64,000 nucleotides of DNA, from the NCBI RefSeq assembly GCF_009741445.1, contig NZ_CP046507.1, positions 3,534,001 through 3,598,000 on the forward strand, read 5' to 3'. The notes beneath the pieces were generated by a model. The model searched no databases. It was given only the letters and a program-made list of their open reading frames with translations, and was not told the origin of the DNA. Numbering within the stretch: position 1 is the first letter of the stretch; every line of letters begins with the position of its first letter. A program made the translations under genes and the position numbers. This DNA is from Mycobacterium avium subsp. avium. GTDB lineage: Bacteria; Actinomycetota; Actinomycetes; Mycobacteriales; Mycobacteriaceae. Positions 10,070 through 18,339 of this stretch are shown here, in pieces.

Positions 10070-11719
10070 ATGTCTGACGGACCGTTGATCGTGCAGTCGG
10101 ACAAGACGGTGCTGCTCGAGGTGGACCACGAACTCGCCGGTGCGGCGCGGGCCGCCATCGCGCCGTTCGCCGAGCTGGAACGCGCACCCGAGCACGTGCA
10201 CACCTACCGGATCACCCCGCTGGCGCTGTGGAACGCGCGGGCCGCCGGCCACGACGCCGAACAGGTGGTCGACGCGCTGGTCAGCTTCTCCCGCTACGCG
10301 GTGCCCCAGCCGCTGCTGGTCGACATCGTCGACACCATGGCCCGCTACGGCCGGCTGCAGCTGGTGAAGAACCCCGCGCACGGCCTGACCCTGGTGAGCC
10401 TGGACCGCGCGGTGCTCGAGGAGGTGCTGCGCAACAAGAAGATCGCCCCGATGCTCGGCGCCCGCATCGACGACGACACCGTCGTCGTGCACCCCAGCGA
10501 ACGCGGCCGCGTCAAGCAGATGCTGCTCAAAATCGGTTGGCCCGCAGAGGATCTCGCGGGCTACGTCGACGGCGAGGCGCATCCGATCAGCCTGACCGAG
10601 GACGGCTGGCAGCTGCGCGACTACCAGCAGATGGCCGCCGACTCGTTCTGGTCCGGCGGCTCCGGGGTGGTGGTGCTGCCCTGCGGCGCCGGCAAGACGC
10701 TGGTGGGGGCGGCGGCGATGGCCAAAGCCGGCGCGACGACGCTGATCCTGGTGACCAACATCGTCGCGGCGCGGCAATGGAAGCGCGAGCTGGTGACCCG
10801 CACCTCGCTGACCGAGGACGAGATCGGCGAATACTCGGGCGAGCGCAAGGAGATTCGCCCGGTCACCATCTCGACCTACCAGATGATCACCCGCCGCACC
10901 AAGGGCGAGTACCGGCATCTGGAGCTGTTCGACAGCCGCGACTGGGGCCTGATCATCTACGACGAGGTGCACCTGCTGCCGGCGCCGGTGTTCCGGATGA
11001 CCGCCGATCTGCAATCCAAGCGGCGCCTGGGGCTGACCGCCACCCTGGTCCGCGAGGACGGCCGGGAGGGCGACGTGTTCTCCCTGATCGGGCCGAAGCG
11101 TTACGACGCGCCGTGGAAGGACATCGAGGCGCAGGGCTGGATCGCGCCGGCCGAATGCGTCGAGGTGCGGGTCACCATGACCGACAACGAGCGGATGATG
11201 TACGCCACCGCCGAACCCGAGGAGCGCTACCGGCTGTGCTCGACGGTGCACACGAAAATCGCTGTGGTGAAATCGATCCTGGACAAGCATCCGGGGGAAC
11301 AGACCCTGGTGATCGGCGCGTACCTCGATCAGCTCGACGAGCTCGGTGAGCAGCTGGGTGCCCCGGTGATCCAGGGATCCACCCGGACCAAGGAACGCGA
11401 AGAGCTCTTCGACGCCTTCCGCCGCGGCGAGGTGAACACCCTGGTGGTGTCCAAGGTCGCCAACTTCTCCATCGACCTGCCGGAAGCCGCTGTGGCGGTG
11501 CAGGTTTCCGGCACCTTCGGGTCACGCCAGGAGGAGGCGCAGCGGCTGGGCCGGCTGTTGCGGCCCAAGTCCGACGGCGGCGGCGCCGTCTTCTATTCGG
11601 TGGTGGCGCGCGACAGCCTGGACGCCGAATACGCCGCACACCGGCAGCGCTTCCTGGCCGAGCAGGGCTACGGCTACATCATCCGCGACGCCGACGACCT
11701 GCTGGGCCCGGCGATCTAA
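10070..11719 (+). CDS. ercc3: XPB-type DNA repair helicase (Rv0861c orthologue)
   Basis: A superfamily 2 ATP-dependent 3'-5' DNA helicase of 549 residues. An N-terminal damage-recognition-like region (1-170) is followed by the Walker A motif PCGAGKT (Lys 209), the DEVH box (about residue 302), the TAT motif GLTATLVRED and the second RecA domain with VSKVANFSIDLPEA and QRLGRLLRP. The VREDGREGDVFSLIGP stretch holds the RED motif of XPB. The length agrees with H37Rv (about 542). In H37Rv fadB follows directly; here the thiolase/LLM block lies in between. Confidence 0.94.
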   Translation: MSDGPLIVQSDKTVLLEVDHELAGAARAAIAPFAELERAPEHVHTYRITPLALWNARAAGHDAEQVVDALVSFSRYAVPQPLLVDIVDTMARYGRLQLVKNPAHGLTLVSLDRAVLEEVLRNKKIAPMLGARIDDDTVVVHPSERGRVKQMLLKIGWPAEDLAGYVDGEAHPISLTEDGWQLRDYQQMAADSFWSGGSGVVVLPCGAGKTLVGAAAMAKAGATTLILVTNIVAARQWKRELVTRTSLTEDEIGEYSGERKEIRPVTISTYQMITRRTKGEYRHLELFDSRDWGLIIYDEVHLLPAPVFRMTADLQSKRRLGLTATLVREDGREGDVFSLIGPKRYDAPWKDIEAQGWIAPAECVEVRVTMTDNERMMYATAEPEERYRLCSTVHTKIAVVKSILDKHPGEQTLVIGAYLDQLDELGEQLGAPVIQGSTRTKEREELFDAFRRGEVNTLVVSKVANFSIDLPEAAVAVQVSGTFGSRQEEAQRLGRLLRPKSDGGGAVFYSVVARDSLDAEYAAHRQRFLAEQGYGYIIRDADDLLGPAI

Positions 11720-11806
11720 TCCCTTACCGCCGGACGTGCACTGAGCGCGAGATTCTCGCGGATTTTTCGCGGTGGCTGCACGCTCGTGGACGGCCGGGCA
11801 GGCGGT

Positions 11807-12952
11807 TCAGAGCGACAGGATGGTCGCCGAGGCGGTGCCGGGTGCGCCGTACACCTGGGCCAGGCCGACGCGCGGGTTGCCGGGCACCTGACGCTCCCCC
11901 GCTTCGCCGCGCAACTGGCGCACCAGTTCGTGCACCTGCCGCAACCCCGACGCGCCGATCGGCTCGCCGTTGGCGATCAGCCCGCCATCGGTGTTGACCG
12001 GCATCGAGCCGTGGATCTCGGTGGCGCCGTCGGCCAGCAGCTTCTCCTGCTCGCCGTCCGCGCACAAACCGGTCTCGGCCATGTGGATCACCTCGGCGCC
12101 GGCGTCGGTGTCCTGCAACTGCGCGACGTCGACGTCCTCGGGTCCGATCCCGGCCGCCTCATAGGCCGCCCTGGCGGCGTACACCGTCGGCGAGGCGTCC
12201 TCGTCCAGCGGCGCCGACGTGGCGTGCACCTCGTAGGCGCCGTAGCGCCGGGTCCGAATCTCGCAGGCGCGCACGTACACCGGCTTGTCGGTGAACTTGT
12301 GCGCCAGGTCCGCGCGGCACATGATCACCGCGGCGGCCCCCTCGTCGGGCGCGCAGAACATGTACTGCGTCAACGGGTAGTTGAGCACGGCCGAGTTGAG
12401 GATCTCGTCGACGGGAATCTCCTTGCGGCGGAACGCATTCGGGTTCAACGCGCCGTTGCGGAAATTCTTGTTGGCCACCCGCGCCAACGTCTCCTGCGAG
12501 ATGTTGTGGTCGTGGATGTACTTGTTGACCTTCATCCCGAAGAACTTGGTGGTGACGAACTGCCCGTTGTTGGCGTACCACTGCGGCAGCGCCAGCTTGG
12601 CGGGGTCGTCGGTGAAGGCGCCGCGCGGATGCTTGTCCAGGCCGATCGCGATGCCCAGGTCGTACTTGCCCAGCCGGATGGTGTCGGCGGTCTGCTGGAT
12701 GGCGCTGGCCGCGGTGGCGCACGCGTTGAAGACGTTGGTGAACGTGATGCCGGTCAGTCCGACCAGCCGGGTCACCGCGTCGGGGTTGGACACTTCGTAG
12801 CTGCCGCCGAACCCGAACTGGATGTCCTTCCAGGCCACGCCGGCATCCGCGAGGGCCAGCTGGACGGCCTCGGCCCCCATCTGCATCGCGGTCTTGTCGA
12901 ACCTGCCGAACGGGTGCAGGCCCACGCCGATGATGGCGACGTCGTTGGTCAT
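11807..12952 (-). CDS. Thiolase-like lipid-transfer protein (SCP-x/Ltp family)
   Basis: A 381-residue thiolase-superfamily protein of the SCP-x type. The nucleophile-region motif is FNACATAASAI (Cys near 77), and the C-terminal half carries NTDGGLIANGEPIGASGLRQ. Such proteins often act as aldolases or thiolases in steroid side-chain breakdown (as Ltp2 does with a DUF35 partner) instead of as classic ketothiolases. The DUF35 gene lies 11 bp upstream on the same strand, which supports a two-subunit enzyme. It lies in the block inserted between the XPB helicase and fadB relative to H37Rv. Confidence 0.85.
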   Translation of the reverse strand: MTNDVAIIGVGLHPFGRFDKTAMQMGAEAVQLALADAGVAWKDIQFGFGGSYEVSNPDAVTRLVGLTGITFTNVFNACATAASAIQQTADTIRLGKYDLGIAIGLDKHPRGAFTDDPAKLALPQWYANNGQFVTTKFFGMKVNKYIHDHNISQETLARVANKNFRNGALNPNAFRRKEIPVDEILNSAVLNYPLTQYMFCAPDEGAAAVIMCRADLAHKFTDKPVYVRACEIRTRRYGAYEVHATSAPLDEDASPTVYAARAAYEAAGIGPEDVDVAQLQDTDAGAEVIHMAETGLCADGEQEKLLADGATEIHGSMPVNTDGGLIANGEPIGASGLRQVHELVRQLRGEAGERQVPGNPRVGLAQVYGAPGTASATILSL

Positions 12953-12963
12953 CTCAGGACTCC

Positions 12964-13377
12964 TTATACGGGCTGGAACGCGAACGTCAGGACCTCGTTG
13001 CCGTCGTCGTCGGTGGTCAGCGGCACCATGGTGAGCTCGACCTCCTGGCCGAACTTCAGCTTGGCCGGGTCGTTCTCGGTCAGCCGACCCTCGACGCGAA
13101 TGACGTCACCGAGCTGGACCAGGCCGACGCCGAACGGCACGAAGTCCTTGCCGGTCGGGCCCGCATAGGGGGCGCCCGGCGGGAAGCCCTGGGTGGTCCA
13201 GGCCACCAGCGTCCCGCGGCGCGGCAACAACACCTCGGACATCTCGCCGGAGCTGCACCGCGGGCACCACTGCTGCACCGGGAAGGTGGTGGCCGCGCAG
13301 CTGCCACACCGGCTGCCGATCAGCTGCGGGCTCTCGTCGGGCCAGGTAGAGATCTCGGGGGCGAGCGCCTTCTGCAT
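12964..13377 (-). CDS. DUF35 / OB-fold zinc-ribbon protein, partner of the thiolase
   Basis: A 137-residue DUF35 protein. A rubredoxin-like zinc ribbon (CGSC ... CPRC, about residues 25-43) is followed by an OB fold (GTLVAWTTQGF, FVPFGVGLVQL, VEGRLTENDPAKLKFGQEVELTMVPL). DUF35 proteins bind acyl-CoA and channel it to a paired thiolase, aldolase or MaoC hydratase. The frame is open to 13644, but the ATG at 13377 has GGAGG 9 bases upstream and gives the normal family size. Confidence 0.85.
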   Translation of the reverse strand: MQKALAPEISTWPDESPQLIGSRCGSCAATTFPVQQWCPRCSSGEMSEVLLPRRGTLVAWTTQGFPPGAPYAGPTGKDFVPFGVGLVQLGDVIRVEGRLTENDPAKLKFGQEVELTMVPLTTDDDGNEVLTFAFQPV

Positions 13378-13528
13378 CGAGGGGTCCTCCAGGATCGTGC
13401 ACGAATCCGCCAACAAAGCTTGCTCACCGAACCGTATAACAGCTTTCCGAAAAGTGGAAACCTCATTCTCCTGAGGGTTGCCGTCGGCCGTCCGACGGGC
13501 CGTCGCGGCGCAGCGATATGTTGGCGCC

Positions 13529-13822
13529 ATGACGGTCACCGTGATACTCGAGCTCAGGTTCAAGCCCGACGAGGTCGCCGCGGGGCGCGAGCTGATGGGC
13601 CGGGCGCTGCAGGACACCCGGGCGTTCGACGGCAACGTCCGCACCGACGTGCTGGTCGACGAGGACGACGAGGCGCACTGGCTCGTCTACGAGATCTGGG
13701 AGACCGTCGAACACGACGAGGCCTACCGCGCGTTTCGCGCCGGCGAGGGCAAGCTGACGCAGCTTCCGCCGCTGCTGGCCGCGCCCCCGGTCAAGACCCG
13801 CTACGTCACCTCGGATATCTGA
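13529..13822 (+). CDS. Antibiotic biosynthesis monooxygenase (ABM) domain protein
   Basis: A 97-residue single-domain protein with the dimeric alpha/beta-barrel ABM pattern: VTVILELRFKPDEVAAGRELM at the start, then WLVYEIWETVEHDEAYRAF and a C-terminal tail. ABM proteins include quinol-forming monooxygenases and heme-degrading enzymes; no residue here decides between them. It is divergent from the DUF35-thiolase pair and convergent with the LLM gene at 13848. The ATG at 13529 is preferred over an upstream in-frame start because the family normally begins at this strand. Confidence 0.75.
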   Translation: MTVTVILELRFKPDEVAAGRELMGRALQDTRAFDGNVRTDVLVDEDDEAHWLVYEIWETVEHDEAYRAFRAGEGKLTQLPPLLAAPPVKTRYVTSDI

Positions 13823-13847
13823 CCCCAGCCGCGTCGCGGCCGGACGG

Positions 13848-14840
13848 TCAGCTCAGCGCGGGAATGATCTCCCGCTCGAACAGCTCGATGCCGGAACGGT
13901 CGTAGGCGGCCTCGGGGAAGTAGCAGATGACGTAGTCGCAGCCCAGGTCGCGGAGCCTGGCCAGCCGCTCGATGACCTGTTCGGTGGTGCCCGTCGCCGA
14001 GTCCACGCCGCTGGTGCCGGCGATCATCGCATCGGCGGCGGACTCGCCCACGTAGCCGGCCATGCGGTCGCGGATCCGTCGCAGCCGGTCGTCGACATCG
14101 GCGCGCGAGGCGCCGACGACGGCGTTGACGTTGACCGAACGCACGATGGCGTCGAAGTCGGTGCCCACGTCGCGGCAATGCGCTGCCAGCACCTCGGACT
14201 TGTGGGCGAACGCCGCCGACTCGGGCGTGAAGTTGGTGTACTGCGCGTATTCCGCGGCGATGCGCAGCGTCACCTTCTCCCCGCCGCCGGCGATCCACAG
14301 CGGAATCCCGTTGTCCTGCAGGGGTTTAGGAGCGACGATCGCGCCGTCGACCTGGTAGTGCCTGCCGTTGAAGCTGACCTTGCCGTCGCGCCAGGCGTCG
14401 CGCATGATCTGCACGCCTTCGTCCAGCCGGCCCAATCGCACTCCCGCCGAGGGGAATCCGTAACCGTAGGCGCGCCATTCGTGTTCGTACCAGCCGGCGC
14501 CGATGCCCATCTGGATCCGGCCGCCGGAGATGATGTCGGCCGTCGCGGCGACCTTGGCGAGGTAGACCGGGTTGCGATAGCTCATCGCCGTGCACATCTG
14601 GCCGAGTTTGATCCGCGAGGTCACCGCCGCGTAGGCGGCCATCAGCGACCACGCTTCGTGGGTGGCTTCTCCGGTGGGCACCGGGACGGTGTGGAAGTGG
14701 TCGTAGACCCACAGCGAATCCCAGCCGACGTCCCGGTCCGCGCGCTGCGCCAGGTCGCGCATCACCGCCCAGTGCTCGTCGGGTTCGATGCCGACCAGAT
14801 CCATTCGCCAGCCCTGCGGAATGAAAAGACCAAAGCGCAT
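13848..14840 (-). CDS. LLM-class F420-dependent oxidoreductase
   Basis: A luciferase-like (beta/alpha)8 barrel protein of 330 residues that probably uses coenzyme F420, as most mycobacterial members do. Seen: RFGLFIPQGW at the start, WDSLWVYDHFH (cofactor-pocket Asp-His), LGQMCTAMSYRNPVYLAK, and GRIQMGIGAGWYEHEWRAYG with the typical glycine-rich turn. The substrate is unknown. The open frame continues upstream to 15071, but the ATG at 14840 starts the conserved first strand. The TetR gene lies 41 bp upstream on the same strand. Confidence 0.85.
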   Translation of the reverse strand: MRFGLFIPQGWRMDLVGIEPDEHWAVMRDLAQRADRDVGWDSLWVYDHFHTVPVPTGEATHEAWSLMAAYAAVTSRIKLGQMCTAMSYRNPVYLAKVAATADIISGGRIQMGIGAGWYEHEWRAYGYGFPSAGVRLGRLDEGVQIMRDAWRDGKVSFNGRHYQVDGAIVAPKPLQDNGIPLWIAGGGEKVTLRIAAEYAQYTNFTPESAAFAHKSEVLAAHCRDVGTDFDAIVRSVNVNAVVGASRADVDDRLRRIRDRMAGYVGESAADAMIAGTSGVDSATGTTEQVIERLARLRDLGCDYVICYFPEAAYDRSGIELFEREIIPALS

Positions 14841-14881
14841 ACCCCGGGACTCTAGCCGCACCGGCCGCACCGCAACGGTTT

Positions 14882-15430
14882 TCACTGCCGGGGCCGCTCT
14901 CCCAGCGCGTCGAGCGCGGCGGCGACCGACTTGTCGCGCAGCTCGGCCTGCGGCGCGTCGGGGAACTGCACGCAGCAGTCCTGTAACCCGCCGAACGCGA
15001 CGACGGCGCGCGTGGATTGGGCGAGCGTGGGTTTCTTGCCGAACACCAGCCTGGCCAGCCGTTCCCGCCACGCCAGCACGGTGTCGATCAGGTCGAGGTC
15101 GATCAGCGTGGACAACTCGGTCAACAGCAGCACCAGGTCGCGGCGGTGCCGGTAGTGGAAGTCGAAATAGCCCTCCAGCAACTCGCGCGCCTCGGTGTGC
15201 TCGCGGCTCTCATGCTCGACGACGAACCGCTCACCCTCCTCGATCAGCGGCACCAGGATGCTGCGCACCAGGTCCTCGCGTGACGGAAAGTGGTAGTACA
15301 GCGCGGGTTTGGTGATGCCCAGCCGGTCGGCGATGTCCTGCAGGCTGGTGCGCTGCACCCCGCGTTGGGAAAACAGTTCTCGAGCGACCTGTTGGATGCG
15401 CTCTCGGGTGTCCGACCGGGGCCTGCCCAC
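14882..15430 (-). CDS. TetR-family transcriptional regulator
   Basis: A 182-residue TetR regulator. The helix-turn-helix is at about residues 10-55 (RIQQVARELFSQRG, TSLQDIADRLGITKPALYYHF), and the C-terminal ligand domain is helical. It starts with GTG. It is divergent from the FAD monooxygenase with inverted repeats in the shared 79-bp promoter region, so it most likely represses itself and that gene; the downstream LLM gene may belong to its operon. Confidence 0.85.
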   Translation of the reverse strand: MGRPRSDTRERIQQVARELFSQRGVQRTSLQDIADRLGITKPALYYHFPSREDLVRSILVPLIEEGERFVVEHESREHTEARELLEGYFDFHYRHRRDLVLLLTELSTLIDLDLIDTVLAWRERLARLVFGKKPTLAQSTRAVVAFGGLQDCCVQFPDAPQAELRDKSVAAALDALGERPRQ

Positions 15431-15446
15431 CCCACCAGCTTAACTG

Positions 15447-15491
15447 ACTTACCGATAAGTAAACCGGATGCTAGGCTTACCGAACGTTAAG
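15447..15491. promoter_or_regulatory. Candidate TetR operators in the divergent promoter
   Basis: Two related inverted repeats lie between the divergent TetR and monooxygenase genes. The first is ACTTACCGATAAGT at 15447-15460, with 5-base arms around CCGA. The second is CTTACCGAACGTTAAG at 15476-15491. Both share the half CTTACCGA. Their place and pairing fit an operator for the adjacent TetR protein. Confidence 0.6.
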
Positions 15492-15509
15492 TAAATCCGG
15501 GAGGTGGCC

Positions 15510-16718
15510 ATGCGGATACTCATCTCGGGCGCCAGCATCGCCGGCCCGGTGCTGGCCTACTGGCTGACCCGTTACGGCTTCGAGGTCACCGTCGTCGAGC
15601 GCGCGCCCACGCTGCGCAAGACCGGCGGCCATGCCGTCGACCTGTTCCGCCCCGCCATGGAGATTTCGGCGAAGATGGGCGTCCTGCCCCGCATCGAGGA
15701 CCTGGCCACCGGAACGACCCGGCTGACGCTGTATCGCGAGGGCCGGCCCCAGCCCAGCCGGATCGACCTGACCAAGATCTACGCGGCCAGTTCGGACCGG
15801 CACGTGGAGATCATGCGCGACGACCTCAGCGAGGTCTATTACGACGCCGCCCGCGACGACGTCGAGTATCTGTTCGGCGACTCGATCACCGCCATCGAGC
15901 CCGACGGGACCGTGACGTTCGAGCATTGCGCGCCAAGCACATTCGACGTCGTCGTGGGCGCCGACGGGCTGCACTCCAATGTCCGCCGCCTGACCTTCGG
16001 CGACGAGGCCGGCCTGACGCGCTTCCTGGGCGGCTACCTGTCGGTGGTGTCGGCGCCCAAGACGCTGGTCGGGCCCGGCGAGATGGTCGGCCACGTCGGT
16101 GTCGGCCGCTTCGCCGGGATCTACACCGCCGACCATCTGGACGACGCCCGGGCGGTGTTCTTGTTCCGCAGCGCAGCGGAATTGGCCTACGACCACCGCG
16201 ATACGGCGCGGCAGAAGGAGTTGCTGCGCGAGGCGTTCGCGGGGATGCACGACGAGGTGGACGGGTGGCTGGCCGAAACCGAACGCACCCCGACCTTCTA
16301 CTTCGACTCGATCACCCAACTGCGCACCGACCGGTGGTCGCGCCGGCGGGTCACCCTGGTGGGCGACGCCGGATACTGCCCGGGCCCGGCGGTGGGCGGC
16401 AGCACCAGCCTGGCCGTGCTGGGCGCCTACGTGCTGGCGGGCGAGCTCGCCCGGGCCGACGGCGACCACCTGCGCGCCTTCGCCGCCTACGAACTGCAGA
16501 TGCGCGAATCGGTGCGGCGCAGCCGATCCTTTGCCCGCGCCGCCGCCCGCGGCGTCATTCCCGGTTCCCGCGCCGGGGTGTGGGCGTTAACCCGTGGCGC
16601 CCAACTGGTCTCGGCGATGCCGACGTCGTTGGCCCGGGCGCTGGCCAAGCTCAACACCAAGGGCGTCCGGATGCACGATTCGATGCCGGTGCCCGACTAC
16701 GCCGGCAGCGACGTCTGA
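15510..16718 (+). CDS. FAD-dependent monooxygenase (UbiH/PHBH-type)
   Basis: A 402-residue flavoprotein hydroxylase. Seen: the N-terminal FAD-binding GASIAGPVLAYWL with the acidic end VVER, the DG motif VVGADGLHSNVR (about residue 150), and the second FAD motif LVGDAGYCPGPAVGG (about 285). Such enzymes hydroxylate aromatic or polyketide substrates with NAD(P)H; the substrate is unknown. An ATG at 15510 with GGGAGG 5 bases upstream is chosen over a GTG two codons earlier. It begins a plus-strand run that may continue with the LLM gene at 16750. Confidence 0.85.
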   Translation: MRILISGASIAGPVLAYWLTRYGFEVTVVERAPTLRKTGGHAVDLFRPAMEISAKMGVLPRIEDLATGTTRLTLYREGRPQPSRIDLTKIYAASSDRHVEIMRDDLSEVYYDAARDDVEYLFGDSITAIEPDGTVTFEHCAPSTFDVVVGADGLHSNVRRLTFGDEAGLTRFLGGYLSVVSAPKTLVGPGEMVGHVGVGRFAGIYTADHLDDARAVFLFRSAAELAYDHRDTARQKELLREAFAGMHDEVDGWLAETERTPTFYFDSITQLRTDRWSRRRVTLVGDAGYCPGPAVGGSTSLAVLGAYVLAGELARADGDHLRAFAAYELQMRESVRRSRSFARAAARGVIPGSRAGVWALTRGAQLVSAMPTSLARALAKLNTKGVRMHDSMPVPDYAGSDV

Positions 16719-16749
16719 CAACATGGTGTGCGACGAAAGGTGACCGCTC

Positions 16750-17610
16750 GTGGAACTGACCGGTGTTGGAATCTGGAGCAGCCAGCTGCGCTACGGCGAT
16801 CCCGCCGAATCCGCCGACACCGCAGCGGAACTCGACGAACTGGGCTTCCCGGCGCTATGGATACCCGATGTCGGCGGGCCGGTGTTCGATGCGGTGGGCC
16901 ATCTGCTGGGGGCCACCAAGCGGACAGTGATCGCCACCGGGATCCTGAACCTGTGGATGCACTCGCCGGCCGAGGTCGCCGAGTCCTACGCCGCGCTGAC
17001 CGCCGAGCACGGAGACCGCTTCCTGCTGGGAATCGGCGTCAGCCACGCACCGCTGATCGATGCCGGCCAGCCGGGGCGCTACCGCAAACCGCTGGCCGCC
17101 ACGGCGAGGTTCCTGGACGGATTGGACGGCGCGCCGCGACCCGTTCCCATCGAGCGGCGGGTGCTGGCCGCCCTCGGCCCCAAGATGCTGAAGCTGTCCG
17201 CCAGCCGGGCCGGTGGGGCCCACCCCTACCTGGTCACCCCCGACCACACCGCTTCCGCCCGTGCGACTTTGGGGCACGGCCCGCTGCTGCTGCCGGAACA
17301 GACGGTGATCCTGACCGACAGCGCCGAGGAGGCGCGCCGGATCGGAACCGATTGGCTGCGCGCCTATTTGGCGCTGCCCAACTACGCCAACAACCTGCTG
17401 CGCAGCGGCTTCTCCGAAGACGATCTGTCCCAGGTGAGCGATCGGCTCTTCAACGCGATCATCGCCTGGGGCGATGAAGAGGCCGTCATGCGCCGGGTGG
17501 CCGAGCATCGTTCGGCCGGTGCCGACCATGTCTGCGTCCAGGTGCTGCTGGCCGACCCGACGGCATTCCCGCGAGAGGAATGGCGGCGCATCGCCGCCGC
17601 CTCCCGATAA
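16750..17610 (+). CDS. LLM-class F420-dependent oxidoreductase (short type)
   Basis: A 286-residue luciferase-like protein of the mycobacterial F420-dependent group. Seen: GVGIWSSQLRYGD, LGFPALWIPDVGGPVFDAV, TGILNLWMHSPAEVAESY and FLLGIGVSHAPLIDAG with the conserved glycine turn. Substrate unknown. It starts with GTG preceded by AAAGGTGA and lies 31 bp after the FAD monooxygenase on the same strand. Confidence 0.82.
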   Translation: MELTGVGIWSSQLRYGDPAESADTAAELDELGFPALWIPDVGGPVFDAVGHLLGATKRTVIATGILNLWMHSPAEVAESYAALTAEHGDRFLLGIGVSHAPLIDAGQPGRYRKPLAATARFLDGLDGAPRPVPIERRVLAALGPKMLKLSASRAGGAHPYLVTPDHTASARATLGHGPLLLPEQTVILTDSAEEARRIGTDWLRAYLALPNYANNLLRSGFSEDDLSQVSDRLFNAIIAWGDEEAVMRRVAEHRSAGADHVCVQVLLADPTAFPREEWRRIAAASR

Positions 17611-17659
17611 CTTCCGGACAGCCGATGACCGGCCGTGCCGATCGGGCCTAGGGTGGTCT

Positions 17660-18262
17660 ATGGCTTCCAAACAGACGCTGTTCCGGATCTTTTACCGCAT
17701 CGGCTTCACCCCGTGGGACGGTCATCCGCTGGCGCAGAGCCTGCGCGATCTGGTCGAGGGCACCGGCGACGCCGCGGCCCTTCCCGCCGGGAAGGCCCTG
17801 GAAATCGGGTGCGGCACCGGTGACTGCGCGATCTATCTGGCCCAGCACGGCTGGAACGTCACCGCCGTCGACTTCGTCGCCAAGCCCCTCGAGCGGGCGC
17901 GGGCCAAGGCCGGCGCGGCCGGCGCCGCGGTCGACTTCGTGCAGGCCGACGTGACGCGGCTGGGCCAGGCCGGCATCGGCACGGGCTTCGAATTGATCGT
18001 GGACAACGGCTGCCTGCACAACATGAGCGACGCCGACCGCGACGCCTATGTCCGGGAGGTCACCGGGGTGGCCGCGCCGCAGGCCCGGCTGCTGATCGTC
18101 GCGTTCGTGCCGGGCGGGCGGTTCGGGGTGCGCGGCGTCGAGGACGCCGAAATGCAACGCCGGTTCACGGCCGACTGGACGCTGCTGGCGGCCGGGCCCG
18201 AACGCGAGCTGGACGGCGCCGAGAAGACCCCGGCGCGCTACTACCTGTTCCAGCGCCGGTAG
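17660..18262 (+). CDS. SAM-dependent methyltransferase, class I
   Basis: A 200-residue Rossmann-fold methyltransferase. The SAM motif I is ALEIGCGTGDCAIYLA (about residues 46-61), followed by the acidic motif VTAVDFVAKPLERARAKA, the DFVQADVTRLG motif and FELIVDNGCLHNM. The N-terminal FRIFYRIGFTPWDGHP matches the thiol/TPMT-like group in mycobacteria. The substrate is unknown. It lies 49 bp after the LLM gene and is followed by a strong hairpin. Confidence 0.85.
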   Translation: MASKQTLFRIFYRIGFTPWDGHPLAQSLRDLVEGTGDAAALPAGKALEIGCGTGDCAIYLAQHGWNVTAVDFVAKPLERARAKAGAAGAAVDFVQADVTRLGQAGIGTGFELIVDNGCLHNMSDADRDAYVREVTGVAAPQARLLIVAFVPGGRFGVRGVEDAEMQRRFTADWTLLAAGPERELDGAEKTPARYYLFQRR

Positions 18263-18271
18263 CCGGCGAGC

Positions 18272-18323
18272 AGACGCGAAAGTCCCCCAAAACCCGGTGT
18301 TTTGGGGGACTTTTGCGTCTTTT
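18272..18323. terminator. Strong bidirectional terminator between the methyltransferase and fadB
   Basis: A long stem (18272-18293 pairing with 18299-18320, one mismatch) encloses a 5-base loop and ends in TTTT. The A/T-rich upper stem and the T run in both directions make it a good intrinsic terminator for the two convergent units. Confidence 0.85.
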
Positions 18324-18339
18324 CGCGCTAGGTGGTGCG

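Noticed and set aside
11720..11806. Short inverted repeat GCGAGATTCTCGC after the XPB helicase as a GAGAAT/ATTCTC-type operator
   Set aside because: It lies between two convergent gene ends, not at a promoter, and the spacing does not fit. It may be a weak terminator, but the stem is short.
13443..13480. TTTCC-N7-GGAAA and CCTCA-N6-TGAGG repeats upstream of the DUF35 gene as operators
   Set aside because: Arms of five bases occur often by chance and no regulator gene is adjacent.
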